Below, in pieces: positions 51,549 to 60,132 of a stretch of DNA of 64,000 nucleotides; position 1 is the first letter of the stretch, and each line of letters starts with the position of its first letter. Source of the DNA: Sporosarcina quadrami. Lineage in GTDB: Bacteria > Bacillota > Bacilli > Bacillales_A > Planococcaceae. The position numbers and the translations under genes were made by a program. The notes under the pieces are model-generated. The model worked only from the letters and a program-made list of their open reading frames with translations, was not told the DNA's origin and made no database searches. The stretch is from contig NZ_JACSQN010000002.1 of NCBI RefSeq assembly GCF_014836615.1, positions 1 to 64,000 on the forward strand, read 5' to 3'.

Positions 51549-52359
51549 TTACTTTCATCCCCCTTTCGTTGCCACTTGTAACGAGCATGATGATAAACAT
51601 GAACAAAATGAGGAACACTGCGATTGTCGAACCCATTCCCCAGTTCTGTGTAACAAGAAACTGCTGTTCGATGGCAGTTCCGAGTGTAATAACTTTGTTA
51701 CCTGCAATAAGTCGAGTAATCATGAAAAGTGACAATGCCGGTATGAAAACAACTTGTACACCTGATTTAACACCATTTATCGTAAGTGGCCAAATGACTC
51801 GTTTAAAAGTCGTCCATGAATTTGCACCGAGATCACGTGAAGCGTCGATTAGTGCAGGATTCAATCTGTCAAGCGCATTGAAAATCGGCAAGATCATGAA
51901 TGGGATGAAAATATAGACAGACACGAATACAAAGCTGAAGTCTGTGAACAGGATTTGTTGTTTTCCGATTCCGATCATTTCTAGAAAGGCATTCAGTGGA
52001 CCATATAAGCCCATTAAACCGATAAATGCATACGTCTTCAACAGAAGATTGATCCAAGATGGGATAATAATTAGTAACAGCCATAATTGTTTGTGTTTTG
52101 TCTTAGTCAAAAAATATGCAGTCGGGTATGCAATGAGTAACGAGAAAAACGTGATAAGAAAAGCATACCAGAACGAACTGATTGTCAAAGTCAAATAGAC
52201 TGATGAGAAAAAGTTCTTATAATTCATCAGTGTAAAATTGCCAGATAGGTCGAAAAATGAATAATAGACGATTAAACCGATGGGCGCAAGAACGAATAGT
52301 AGAATCCAAACCGCATAAGGAATCGTATAAATGGAGCGCAAATTATTATTCTTCATCAT
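51532..52359 (-). CDS. potB: spermidine/putrescine ABC transporter permease PotB
   Basis: This 275-residue permease has six helices and the EAA-loop [22 protein letters not shown]. The start was set at the ATGATG of 52354-52359, inside the end of potA, with GGAGC upstream. The frame extends further to 52410, but that part lies in potA and has no SD. Together with PotC it forms the polyamine pore. Confidence 0.9.
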   Translation of the reverse strand: MMKNNNLRSIYTIPYAVWILLFVLAPIGLIVYYSFFDLSGNFTLMNYKNFFSSVYLTLTISSFWYAFLITFFSLLIAYPTAYFLTKTKHKQLWLLLIIIPSWINLLLKTYAFIGLMGLYGPLNAFLEMIGIGKQQILFTDFSFVFVSVYIFIPFMILPIFNALDRLNPALIDASRDLGANSWTTFKRVIWPLTINGVKSGVQVVFIPALSLFMITRLIAGNKVITLGTAIEQQFLVTQNWGMGSTIAVFLILFMFIIMLVTSGNERGMKVNGKNR

Positions 52360-53452
52360 CCATAGCTCCATACGCCTCAAGTCGAGCGTCATAATCCTCT
52401 TCAGATTCATTCAAACGCATAACATGAATATCTTCTGGATTGAAATCTAGACCGATGACCGAACCGACATCCGCTTTTTTTGTGGAATGGACGAGCCATT
52501 CATTGCCGTCATTGTCATACGTCGACAACTCATAATGAACACCACGGAAGAGTTGGGTATCGACAGTGACATTCAATTTTCCTTTGTCTACTGTCGTAAT
52601 TTCCAAGTCCTCTGGACGCAATACAATATCGACTTTTTCATTTGGTTGTAGACCTGCATCCGCACAGTCGAACCGTTTACCTGTAAATTCAACGATATAA
52701 TCCTCGATCATCCGTCCTGAGACAATATTGGATTCACCTATGAAATCAGCAACGAAACGGTTAATCGGTTCATCATATATATCGTGTGGTGTTCCGGACT
52801 GCTGAATTGCTCCGACATTCATAACGAAAATTTCGTCAGACATAGCAAGAGCCTCTTCCTGATCATGTGTGACGAAAACGAACGTCTTGCCTAACCGTTG
52901 TTGCAGCTCACGCAACTCATATTGCATTTCAGAACGAAGTTTTAAATCAAGTGCGGATAGCGGTTCATCGAGCAGAATAACTTCCGGATCATTAACGATA
53001 GCACGAGCAATTGCAACCCTCTGTCTTTGGCCACCTGACATTTCAGTGATTTCTCTGTTCTCATAATCCGCCAAGTTGACGAATTTCAACGCTTCTTTCA
53101 CTCGTGTATCAATTTCTGCTTTTTTCACTTTTTTAATGCGTAATCCGAATGCAATGTTTTCATACACATTCAAATGGGGGAATAGGGCGTAATCCTGAAA
53201 CACTGTATTCACTTGACGCTCATTTGCAGGCACATTGTTAATATTTTTGCCATTAAAATAAATCGTACCTTCAGTTGGCTCAATAAAACCTGCAATTAGA
53301 CGAAGAATCGTTGTCTTGCCACATCCCGAAGGTCCTAATAAGGTGTAGAATTTCCCTCGTTCCATTTCAAATGAAACGTTGTCTAATACAGTAGTATCAG
53401 CCCCATATCTTTTCAAAACATTGTCAAAGCGAATAATCGGTTCTGTTTTCAT
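52346..53452 (-). CDS. potA: spermidine/putrescine ABC transporter ATPase PotA
   Basis: This 368-residue ABC ATPase has Walker A GPSGCGKT, signature [14 protein letters not shown], Walker [13 protein letters not shown] and switch His in [13 protein letters not shown]-terminal TOBE domain (about 270-350) follows, as in MalK/PotA-type importers. It is the first gene of potABCD and powers polyamine uptake. AAGGAGGAAC precedes the ATG. A sigma-A promoter lies 110-137 bp upstream. Confidence 0.93.
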   Translation of the reverse strand: MKTEPIIRFDNVLKRYGADTTVLDNVSFEMERGKFYTLLGPSGCGKTTILRLIAGFIEPTEGTIYFNGKNINNVPANERQVNTVFQDYALFPHLNVYENIAFGLRIKKVKKAEIDTRVKEALKFVNLADYENREITEMSGGQRQRVAIARAIVNDPEVILLDEPLSALDLKLRSEMQYELRELQQRLGKTFVFVTHDQEEALAMSDEIFVMNVGAIQQSGTPHDIYDEPINRFVADFIGESNIVSGRMIEDYIVEFTGKRFDCADAGLQPNEKVDIVLRPEDLEITTVDKGKLNVTVDTQLFRGVHYELSTYDNDGNEWLVHSTKKADVGSVIGLDFNPEDIHVMRLNESEEDYDARLEAYGAMDDEE

Positions 53453-53561
53453 CCATAAGTTCCTCCTTCATTCATCACATTGCAGGACATCATATCAGGA
53501 TGTCATATATGTATGATCGCCTAACTTAGTATGCTTTTTCCTAGCTGTGCATAGATGCTTA

Positions 53562-53589
53562 ATTATACAAGTTACTATTTGGAAATCAA
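53562..53589 (-). promoter_or_regulatory. sigma-A promoter of potABCD
   Basis: On the minus strand TTGATT (53584-53589) and TATAAT (53562-53567) are 16 nt apart. It is well placed upstream of potA and after the terminator of the preceding minus-strand gene. Confidence 0.6.
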
Positions 53590-53600
53590 AGCTTTTCATC

Positions 53601-53636
53601 AAAAAAAGCCAAAATCACTGTTGAAATGATTTCGGC
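53601..53636 (-). terminator. terminator of the CorA-like gene
   Basis: On the minus strand GCCGAAATCA pairs with TGATTTTGGC (one wobble) and is followed by seven T, directly after the stop at 53650. Confidence 0.9.
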
Positions 53637-53649
53637 CGTACATATGTGT

Positions 53650-55110
53650 TCATTCTACATCAATTGTTCGCTTCAAACTTCGTATCTTTTGAATAAACAT
53701 CCGACCGAAAGTGTTGAAAATTAAATAACCTGATAAGCCTATACCTGTAACGGCGGTAATAAGGGAAATCCATTCAAAAACCGTATAAGTCGTATATTTT
53801 TTCCAACCGGAAGGTGCTTCCCAATCTGAAATCACTAGATTCATGCCGTAAATTCCTGAAATGACTGTGAAGATGGTCAAGATGAAAAGTAATGTATTTA
53901 CTCTGTCAGCACGGCTATTTTCTTGGCTTTTATACAATTGTTGCAATGTTCCACTTACTTCATTGTATAGGCAATCCAAGTTGAAGGACTTCCTAAATAA
54001 TGCCGCCAATTCTTTTCCTTCTGTTCGCGTGCTAATCTGGAGGAAATAGTACCAAGAAGAAAAAAGTGTAATCAATTTTATGAGTGATTTCACGTAGTAT
54101 TCATCTTTCTTCCATTCAATTTCACTGTATTCAAAAGACATGCGCAGCAACATGATTTTATAATAATAGTGGAGAAGAAGATTATAATAGTGCGTTCCCA
54201 TATAATGGGACAGTTCAATTGTAAGCTCGTCGGAAGAACGATTGGATATCGTTGAAAAAGCATGATCAGTTGTAAGCATATATAATTCTGGCGCCCACCG
54301 GTCATGGAGCGTGTCAGACAATGATTGTTTAATATAGGCAGGATTCGTCGAGGAGATGAAAGGTTGACCTTCTGGTGTCTTTCCATTCAGATTGCCTATC
54401 CTGAATAGATGCTCTTGTTCAATAGTAGCGTCTACCTCCGTCAATAAAAAGCTTGTTACGAACATCCTTTCATCTTCAATATAGGGAAGTGAGCCAAAAT
54501 AACCTTTAAGTTTTTTGTCTTGGAGAATTACTGGTTTTAAGTAAGGGCATAAGTGTTTAAAGATGAAGTCATGGACAGATAATTTCTTCGAATTTGTTGA
54601 AACTATCACTTTGGAGCCTTTGTTTTCATCTAACCGTGATTCCACAGCTCTAAAATGCTGTGCAAATTCAAGAATGTCAGAAAGTTCTTTGTCTTGTTCC
54701 AATTCCGTCCGTAACGATAGAAATGCAATACCGAACGGTGCCAATATTACATCGATACTACGTACAATAAACGTTTGAATCGACTCATGAATTTCGAATT
54801 GGAAGTTTTCATTAACAACCTTTGTGAAGCGATGAAAACCTCTTTCTGTAATGGATGCGGGAAACAGTTTATGTTCAACATAAGGAAAGAAATATTGTTC
54901 GAGTTCTTGAACTTCTACTTTAATATGTTCACCATACGCCTTAGTATTTTTATGTTTTTCAGTTTCATTTAAGCGGAAATATGTAAAACTATTCTGTTCC
55001 AGCTTTTCGGTAATGGACTTTTTCTCTGATTGGTTATAGCTAAAAGGCATGAGAAAGGTCATATAGGATTGATGAATACTTAAGATATCTAATGGTTTTA
55101 TTATACTCAA
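53650..55110 (-). CDS. divergent CorA-like (2-TM-GMN) membrane protein
   Basis: This 486-residue protein has a long soluble N-terminal part (about 1-400) and two C-terminal helices. The first (about 402-421) ends in YGMNLV with G-M-N at residues 422-424; the second spans about 445-468, with a basic tail after it. Two C-terminal helices with GMN after the first is the signature of the CorA/Mrs2/ZntB family of divalent cation channels. The N-terminal domain is larger than usual (about 400 versus about 250 residues) and I do not recognise it. The TTG at 55108-55110 is 11 nt after GGAGG; the start is uncertain (a TTG at 55128 overlaps the SD). Mg2+/Co2+/Zn2+ transport is a reasonable inference but unproven. 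Confidence 0.65.
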   Translation of the reverse strand: MSIIKPLDILSIHQSYMTFLMPFSYNQSEKKSITEKLEQNSFTYFRLNETEKHKNTKAYGEHIKVEVQELEQYFFPYVEHKLFPASITERGFHRFTKVVNENFQFEIHESIQTFIVRSIDVILAPFGIAFLSLRTELEQDKELSDILEFAQHFRAVESRLDENKGSKVIVSTNSKKLSVHDFIFKHLCPYLKPVILQDKKLKGYFGSLPYIEDERMFVTSFLLTEVDATIEQEHLFRIGNLNGKTPEGQPFISSTNPAYIKQSLSDTLHDRWAPELYMLTTDHAFSTISNRSSDELTIELSHYMGTHYYNLLLHYYYKIMLLRMSFEYSEIEWKKDEYYVKSLIKLITLFSSWYYFLQISTRTEGKELAALFRKSFNLDCLYNEVSGTLQQLYKSQENSRADRVNTLLFILTIFTVISGIYGMNLVISDWEAPSGWKKYTTYTVFEWISLITAVTGIGLSGYLIFNTFGRMFIQKIRSLKRTIDVE

Positions 55111-55272
55111 GAGTGGAACTGCCTCCAATCATTCTCAATTAACCGGCTTCCATTAAGAATTGTCATTACTAGTATTCCCTAATTGTGCAATGTGTTAAAC
55201 ATTTAAATCGTGCTAGATTCGCTTGGATATATCAATTTAAAACTAGTGGATACAAGCATTTGACACATTTAA

Positions 55273-55305
55273 TGATAATCATTATTACATTCGAGATGTT
55301 ATAAT
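55273..55305 (+). promoter_or_regulatory. Fur/PerR-like box and extended -10 promoter of ykuUV
   Basis: TGATAATCATTATTA at 55273-55287 is a 7-1-7 inverted repeat that fits both the Fur (TGATAATNATTATCA, one mismatch) and PerR (TTATAATNATTATAA, two mismatches) consensus. Ten bases downstream is an extended -10, TGTTATAAT (55297-55305). The box covers the -35 area, a repressor position. The peroxiredoxin gene downstream favours PerR. Confidence 0.7.
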
Positions 55306-55394
55306 TGAAATTAGTTTAAGGATTTGGTATTCTTGATAAGGATTGTTCAGGAGATAATAAGAACTGAACGAAGAAATATTGGAGGGATTTACTC

Positions 55395-55937
55395 ATGGTA
55401 GAACGAATGGTTGGTAAACAAGCACCAGAATTTACAATGGAAGCTGTATTAGCGGACAAGTCTTTTGGGAAAGTAAGTTTGGAAGAGAATATTAAGAATG
55501 ACAAATGGACAGTTCTTTTCTTCTATCCAATGGATTTCACTTTTGTATGTCCGACTGAAATCACTGCAATGTCAGATCGTTATGACGAATTCGAAGATCT
55601 TGATGCAGAAGTGATCGGTGTGTCAACTGACACAATCCACACACATCTTGCATGGATCAATACAGATCGCAAAGACAATGGCCTAGAGCAGTTGAAGTAT
55701 CCACTTGCTGCTGATACAAACCATGAAGTTTCACGCAACTACGGTGTATTGATTGAAGATGAAGGAATCGCGCTTCGTGGTCTATTCATCATCAATCCGG
55801 AAGGCGAATTGCAATACCAGACAGTGTTCCACAATAACATTGGTAGAGACGTTGATGAAACACTTCGTGTACTTCAAGCGCTTCAAACAGGCGGACTTTG
55901 CCCTGCAAACTGGAGACCTGGCCAGAAGACACTATAA
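55395..55937 (+). CDS. ykuU: 2-Cys peroxiredoxin YkuU
   Basis: This 180-residue typical 2-Cys peroxiredoxin (AhpC/Prx1 group) reduces H2O2 and organic peroxides in the cytosol. Peroxidatic Cys52 lies in FTFVCPTE and resolving Cys169 in GGLCPANW, with the conserved active-site Arg later in the chain. It matches B. subtilis YkuU in length and in its neighbour YkuV. GGAGGGA precedes the ATG. A Fur/PerR-type box in the promoter suggests peroxide- or iron-responsive expression. Confidence 0.93.
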   Translation: MVERMVGKQAPEFTMEAVLADKSFGKVSLEENIKNDKWTVLFFYPMDFTFVCPTEITAMSDRYDEFEDLDAEVIGVSTDTIHTHLAWINTDRKDNGLEQLKYPLAADTNHEVSRNYGVLIEDEGIALRGLFIINPEGELQYQTVFHNNIGRDVDETLRVLQALQTGGLCPANWRPGQKTL

Positions 55938-55957
55938 TTTTCCTTACAACCATTTCG

Positions 55958-55993
55958 GATCCCCACGCATAGAATAAGCAGTGGGGATCTTTT
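55958..55993 (+). terminator. hairpin between ykuU and ykuV (attenuator)
   Basis: GATCCCCAC pairs with GTGGGGATC over a 14-nt loop, followed by TTTT. It lies between two genes likely to be read together, so it may act as a partial terminator that lowers ykuV relative to ykuU. Confidence 0.7.
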
Positions 55994-56012
55994 AAACCGG
56001 AGGAGATACAGT

Positions 56013-56462
56013 ATGAAATTACGTGAACAAATGCCAGAATTGACTGGCGCTACAGCATGGCTTAACGGTGAAGTTACTAAATCAGAGCTCGTTGGCGAAA
56101 AACCTACGCTCATTCATTTTTGGTCTGTCAGCTGTCATCTTTGCAAGGAAGCAATGCCTGATGTGAATAACTTCAGAGATCAGTATAAAGATGAGTTGAA
56201 CGTAATGGCTGTGCATATGCCACGCTCAGAAGACGATGTAGATCTGGGAAATATTAAAGAAGTTGCTGCTGAGCACGATATTACTCAACCGATTTTCGTT
56301 GACAGCGACTTGAAATTGACGGATGCATTCGACAATCAATATGTACCCGCTTATTATGTATTTGATAAAGATGGGCAACTACGACATTTTCAAGCAGGCG
56401 GAAGTGGTATGAAAATGCTTGAAAAACGTGTCAACCGAGTACTGGATGAAATGAGAAAATAA
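56013..56462 (+). CDS. ykuV: thioredoxin-fold oxidoreductase YkuV
   Basis: This 149-residue thioredoxin-like protein carries the CXXC motif CHLC at residues 41-44 (WSVSCHLCKEAMP) and the cis-Pro segment YVPAYYVF. B. subtilis YkuV has the same CHLC centre and can reduce disulfides like thioredoxin. There is no signal peptide, so it is cytosolic. Adjacency to YkuU suggests that it recycles the peroxiredoxin (inference). CCGGAGGAG lies about 8 nt before the ATG. Confidence 0.92.
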   Translation: MKLREQMPELTGATAWLNGEVTKSELVGEKPTLIHFWSVSCHLCKEAMPDVNNFRDQYKDELNVMAVHMPRSEDDVDLGNIKEVAAEHDITQPIFVDSDLKLTDAFDNQYVPAYYVFDKDGQLRHFQAGGSGMKMLEKRVNRVLDEMRK

Positions 56463-56474
56463 GATACCTATGGA

Positions 56475-56502
56475 AAGAGCGGCCTCTATTGGTCGCTTTT
56501 TC
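56475..56502 (+). terminator. terminator after ykuV
   Basis: AGCGGCC pairs with GGTCGCT, followed by TTTT. Confidence 0.75.
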
Positions 56503-56581
56503 ATTTGGGTTATTGTCGTTGAGGATACAACGACTCTTGTGATACACTTATTTCATCCATCTAGGAATTGGAGCGAAAGCT

Positions 56582-57241
56582 ATGAAAAAAGAATTTGTTG
56601 TCATTGGTTTAGGACGATTCGGGGGAAGTATTGTAACCGAGCTTGTTGAACTTGGCGCCGAAGTGATGGCGATTGATATTTCATCGGATCGTGTAGAAGA
56701 ATACGCACAGATTGCAACAACTGCAGTTACTGCTGATACAACAGACGAATCAGCTTTGCGCTCGTTAGGCATCCGTAACTTTGAACATGTCGTTGTCGCA
56801 ATAGGTGAAAATATCCAAGCTAGTATATTGACGACTCTAATATTAAAAGAGGTCGGTGTGAAGCATATTTCGGTTAAAGCGCAAAATGATTATCATGAAA
56901 AAGTGTTACGGAAAATTGGTGCCGACCAAGTAGTCCATCCTGAACGGGATATGGCAAAACGAATAGCGAATAATATGGTATCTAACAATATCCTGGATTA
57001 TCTCGAGCTTTCGGACGAATATTCCATTGTGGAAATTCGGGCGAATGAAAAACTTGCAGGTTCAACTTTAATTGATTTAGATATTCGTGCGAAGTTTGGT
57101 GTCAATATTGTCGCTATTAAACGTAATACACAAATTTTAGTTTCTCCACAGGCAATAGAAGAGATTGAATTGAATGATATATTAATTGTGATCGGTTCAG
57201 ACATCGATATTCATCGGTTTGAAAAGAAAGCGTTACACTAA
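56582..57241 (+). CDS. ktrC: RCK-domain potassium uptake subunit KtrC
   Basis: This 219-residue cytosolic subunit has an N-terminal RCK/TrkA-N Rossmann domain (GLGRFGGSIVTEL, nucleotide-binding) and a C-terminal RCK_C domain (about 135-219). RCK rings gate Ktr channels in response to ATP/ADP, and RCK_C binds c-di-AMP. It resembles B. subtilis KtrC (YkqB), which likewise precedes rnjA. Its membrane partner is presumably the KtrB/D protein at 16.2 kb. Single gene with a strong terminator. Confidence 0.92.
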   Translation: MKKEFVVIGLGRFGGSIVTELVELGAEVMAIDISSDRVEEYAQIATTAVTADTTDESALRSLGIRNFEHVVVAIGENIQASILTTLILKEVGVKHISVKAQNDYHEKVLRKIGADQVVHPERDMAKRIANNMVSNNILDYLELSDEYSIVEIRANEKLAGSTLIDLDIRAKFGVNIVAIKRNTQILVSPQAIEEIELNDILIVIGSDIDIHRFEKKALH

Positions 57242-57258
57242 ATGAATCGTCATCATTG

Positions 57259-57293
57259 AAAAAGCCCGATATCCAAATAGGATATCGGGCTTT
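57259..57293. terminator. bidirectional terminator between ktrC and rnjA
   Basis: AAAGCCCGATATCC pairs perfectly with GGATATCGGGCTTT around a 5-nt loop. It lies between convergent genes. Confidence 0.9.
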
Positions 57294-57298
57294 GTGTA

Positions 57299-58966
57299 TT
57301 ATACTTCCATTACAACGGGTAAAACCATTGGTCTGCGCTTTGTCTGATCATATAAAAACGGTGACAAAATATCTATAATGTCGTTCTTCAATGAAGCTAC
57401 ATCTGCGGGAGAGCTATGAACTTTCTTTTGCATCTCTTTAGAGAGAAGTTGTTGGGCTTCGTTAATCATAAGTCCTGATTCTCGCATATATACGAATCCT
57501 CTGGAGATGATGTCTGGTCCACTTACAACCTTTTTGCGCTTCTTATCAATTGTTGCAACTACGATGACAAGTCCATCTTCAGATAGTACTTTTCGGTCCC
57601 GAAGTACAACGCTACCAATATCTCCGATACCGCTTCCATCAATATAGACATCACCAGAAGGTACTTTACCAGCAAGTCTAGCTGTATCCTCAGTAAGGGC
57701 AAGTACATCACCATTGCCCATGATGAAGTTGTTTTCAGGTAAGACATCACAACTAATCGCAAGTTCCTTATGCATTGTCAACATGCGATACTCACCATGG
57801 ATCGGCATGAAGAATTTCGGTTGAATTAGGCGAAGCATCAACTTCTGTTCTTCCTGTGAACCGTGTCCTGACGTATGGATGTTGTTTAAAGCGCCGTGTA
57901 TTACTTCTGCACCTGCTCTGAATAGGGCATTGATTGTCTTATTGACACTTAATGTATTTCCTGGAATTGGTGAAGAAGAGAAGATAACCGTATCGCCAGG
58001 CTGAATTTGTACTTGTCTATGTGTTCCGTTAGCAATTCTAGACAATGCCGCCATCGGTTCTCCTTGACTACCAGTACAAAGAATCATTACTTCATTCGCA
58101 GGGAGTCTGTTTAAAGACTGTGTGTCGACAAACAATTCTTTAGGCGCATTAATGTAACCGAGTTCACGGCCGATCGTAATTGCGTTATCCATACTGCGAC
58201 CAAATACGGCGATTTTCCTACCGTATTTTTGAGCAGCTTCAATAACTTGTTCAAGTCGGTGTATGTTAGATGCGAAAGTTGCGAAAATTACCCGTCCTTC
58301 CACTTTCCTAAAGATTTCATTGAGACTATCTCCGACTTTACGTTCAGACATCGTGAAGTTTGGAACTTCTGCGTTCGTGCTATCCGAAAGAAGACATAAA
58401 ACGCCTTCACTACCCACCTTAGCCATCTTAGCAAGGTTTGCTGGTTCGCCGACTGGGGTGAAGTCGAATTTGAAATCTCCTGTATGAACGATGTTGCCTG
58501 AAGGTGTTTTAACGATAACACCAAACGCATCAGGAATACTATGTGTTGTCCGGAAGAATGAAACAGAAGTCTTACGGAATTTTATAACGTCATCTTCTTT
58601 AATTTCAATCATCTTAGTAGAGCGCAATAAGCCGTGCTCATCCAATTTGTTGCGTAGTAACCCGAGCGCTAATTTACCACCGTAAACAGGGATATTAATT
58701 TTGCGAAGAAGATACGGAATGCCGCCAATATGATCTTCATGACCGTGAGTAATAAACAGCCCTTTGATTTTATCAATGTTACGTTCCAAATACGTATAGT
58801 CTGGAATGACATAGTCAATTCCTAACAAATCGTCCTCTGGGAATTTAATACCTGCATCAATGACAATAATCTCGTCTTGAAATTGAATACAGTACGTATT
58901 TTTGCCGATTTCACCTAGTCCGCCTAAAGCGAAAACAGCAGTTTCGTTATTCTTAATTAGTTTCAT
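57299..58966 (-). CDS. rnjA: ribonuclease J1
   Basis: This 555-residue metallo-beta-lactamase RNase has the zinc motif HGHEDH near residues 74-79, further His/Asp ligands (HTGDFKFD), the beta-CASP insert and the C-terminal domain of RNase J1. RNase J1 is a 5'-3' exo- and endoribonuclease central to mRNA turnover and 16S rRNA maturation in Firmicutes. The ATG at 58964-58966 lies 5 nt after rpoY, so the two are co-transcribed, as in B. subtilis. Confidence 0.97.
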   Translation of the reverse strand: MKLIKNNETAVFALGGLGEIGKNTYCIQFQDEIIVIDAGIKFPEDDLLGIDYVIPDYTYLERNIDKIKGLFITHGHEDHIGGIPYLLRKINIPVYGGKLALGLLRNKLDEHGLLRSTKMIEIKEDDVIKFRKTSVSFFRTTHSIPDAFGVIVKTPSGNIVHTGDFKFDFTPVGEPANLAKMAKVGSEGVLCLLSDSTNAEVPNFTMSERKVGDSLNEIFRKVEGRVIFATFASNIHRLEQVIEAAQKYGRKIAVFGRSMDNAITIGRELGYINAPKELFVDTQSLNRLPANEVMILCTGSQGEPMAALSRIANGTHRQVQIQPGDTVIFSSSPIPGNTLSVNKTINALFRAGAEVIHGALNNIHTSGHGSQEEQKLMLRLIQPKFFMPIHGEYRMLTMHKELAISCDVLPENNFIMGNGDVLALTEDTARLAGKVPSGDVYIDGSGIGDIGSVVLRDRKVLSEDGLVIVVATIDKKRKKVVSGPDIISRGFVYMRESGLMINEAQQLLSKEMQKKVHSSPADVASLKNDIIDILSPFLYDQTKRRPMVLPVVMEV

Positions 58967-58971
58967 TGTAT

Positions 58972-59181
58972 TCAGACCTGCTCAAGCTCAAAATGTGAAG
59001 ATGCTTGCTCATATTCGAGGTGTGCACCTTCTAACAATTGAATCAATTCAATATTATAGTTTCGGTCACTCAATTTTTCGCGGACGGATTTTTCTGAATC
59101 AGCTTCGACATATGCATGTTGAGTGTTCTCGCGAATTGGAACTTGTAATGCGTTTTGTTGGTAATAAACTTTGTAAATCAT
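58972..59181 (-). CDS. rpoY: RNA polymerase epsilon subunit RpoY
   Basis: This 69-residue protein matches B. subtilis YkzG/RpoY (MIYKVYYQ start, [27 protein letters not shown]). Epsilon binds RNA polymerase near the downstream jaw and resembles the phage T7 protein Gp2. It forms a two-gene operon with rnjA. AAAGGAGAGT precedes the ATG. Confidence 0.95.
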   Translation of the reverse strand: MIYKVYYQQNALQVPIRENTQHAYVEADSEKSVREKLSDRNYNIELIQLLEGAHLEYEQASSHFELEQV

Positions 59182-59251
59182 AATAAACTCTCCTTTTTAC
59201 GTTCGTTTGAACTCATTCTCTTCATATTATCATGCCACATCTTTAAAATAA

Positions 59252-59280
59252 AGAAAAGCCTACCAACAGAATTGGTAGGC
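59252..59280 (-). terminator. terminator of the 25-codon mini-ORF
   Basis: On the minus strand GCCTACCAA pairs with TTGGTAGGC, followed by TTTTCTTTATTTT. It directly follows the mini-ORF stop. Confidence 0.88.
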
Positions 59281-59285
59281 GTAAT

Positions 59286-59363
59286 TTAAGCGATTGTCTT
59301 TCTGCCGAGTATGCCGTTGAGCCGCTTAAGAAATCTACGTTTCAGGCGCTTGTACATGGGCAT
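59286..59363 (-). CDS. 25-residue cationic mini-protein
   Basis: ATG at 59361-59363 opens a 25-codon frame starting MPMYKRLKRRFLKRLNGILG and ending KTIA before TAA. AAGGAG lies 4 nt before the first ATG and 10 nt before the second (59355-59357). The peptide carries about nine Lys/Arg and no acidic residue, and could form an amphipathic helix. It has its own strong promoter and terminator, so it is either an expressed small protein or a small RNA. I recognise no family. A membrane-, ribosome- or nucleic-acid-binding role, or a toxin, is possible but not shown. Confidence 0.65.
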   Translation of the reverse strand: MPMYKRLKRRFLKRLNGILGRKTIA

Positions 59364-59379
59364 ATCACTCCTTGAAACT

Positions 59380-59408
59380 ATTGTACTGAAATTAGAACTT
59401 TCTGTCAA
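59380..59408 (-). promoter_or_regulatory. near-consensus sigma-A promoter of the mini-ORF
   Basis: On the minus strand TTGACA (59403-59408) and TACAAT (59380-59385) are exactly 17 nt apart. The predicted start near 59373 falls at the SD, so the 5' leader would be only about 10 nt. Confidence 0.85.
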
Positions 59409-59441
59409 GTTTTATTTTCACTAAAAGTTTCAAATGATAAT

Positions 59442-59999
59442 TCACTCTCTTTCGTAAGGAACTGCGCCTGGTATATCTTTAAATGGTGTATGCGGATCAA
59501 TATGATCATAAAACATAATTCCATTCAAGTGATCCAATTCATGTTGGAACGCGATTGCGGGAAGTCCTTTCAGACGTAATTTAAATTCCTTTCCATCAAT
59601 ATCTAATGCTTTTATTGTAATACGAGCATATCTAGGAACGAAACCTTCAACATCACGGTCTACAGAGAGGCAACCTTCTCCGGAAGTGAGGTATGTCTTT
59701 TCAACAGAATGACTTACAATCTTTGGATTAATAGCAATAATGCTCAATGGTTTCTTATCATCTTCTTCTATATGGAGGGCAAATATCCTTTTAGAAACAT
59801 TTACTTGTGGAGCGGCGAGACCTATTCCAGGGCGCAGGCCATATCTTTCGCAGAGTTCGTCTATTTGGCTGTTTACGACATAACCTAACAGATCTTCGCA
59901 AAGCGACAGCTCTTCTGCAGTCAGCGGAAAAGTGACTTCAGATGCCACTTCCCTAAGAGAGGGATGCCCTTCGCGTACTATGTCTTTCATTTCTATCAT
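59442..59999 (-). CDS. def: peptide deformylase
   Basis: This 185-residue Fe2+/Zn2+ hydrolase removes the formyl group from nascent N-formyl-Met. All three motifs are present: GIGLAAPQV, EGCLSV (metal Cys) and HELDHLNG (HEXXH, catalytic Glu). Length and inserts fit the Gram-positive type 2 class (B. subtilis DefB/YkrB). The ATG at 59997-59999 was chosen because AAAGGAAG lies upstream; a longer frame to 60077 has no SD and overlaps the divergent ykyA leader. Confidence 0.95.
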   Translation of the reverse strand: MIEMKDIVREGHPSLREVASEVTFPLTAEELSLCEDLLGYVVNSQIDELCERYGLRPGIGLAAPQVNVSKRIFALHIEEDDKKPLSIIAINPKIVSHSVEKTYLTSGEGCLSVDRDVEGFVPRYARITIKALDIDGKEFKLRLKGLPAIAFQHELDHLNGIMFYDHIDPHTPFKDIPGAVPYERE

Positions 60000-60132
60000 T
60001 GACGTTCTTCCTTTCGAATAAAATACTGTGTCCATAGTATAATCCAATACTATAAAGGGATAAAGGATTTTGTACATGCTTGAAATTAGAATCTTATCAC
60101 GCTATAGTGAAAATCAGATTGGAGGAAAGAAC

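Noticed and set aside
55260-55265. TTGACA as -35 of the ykuU promoter
   Set aside because: It is 34 nt from the TATAAT at 55300; the extended -10 explains the promoter better.
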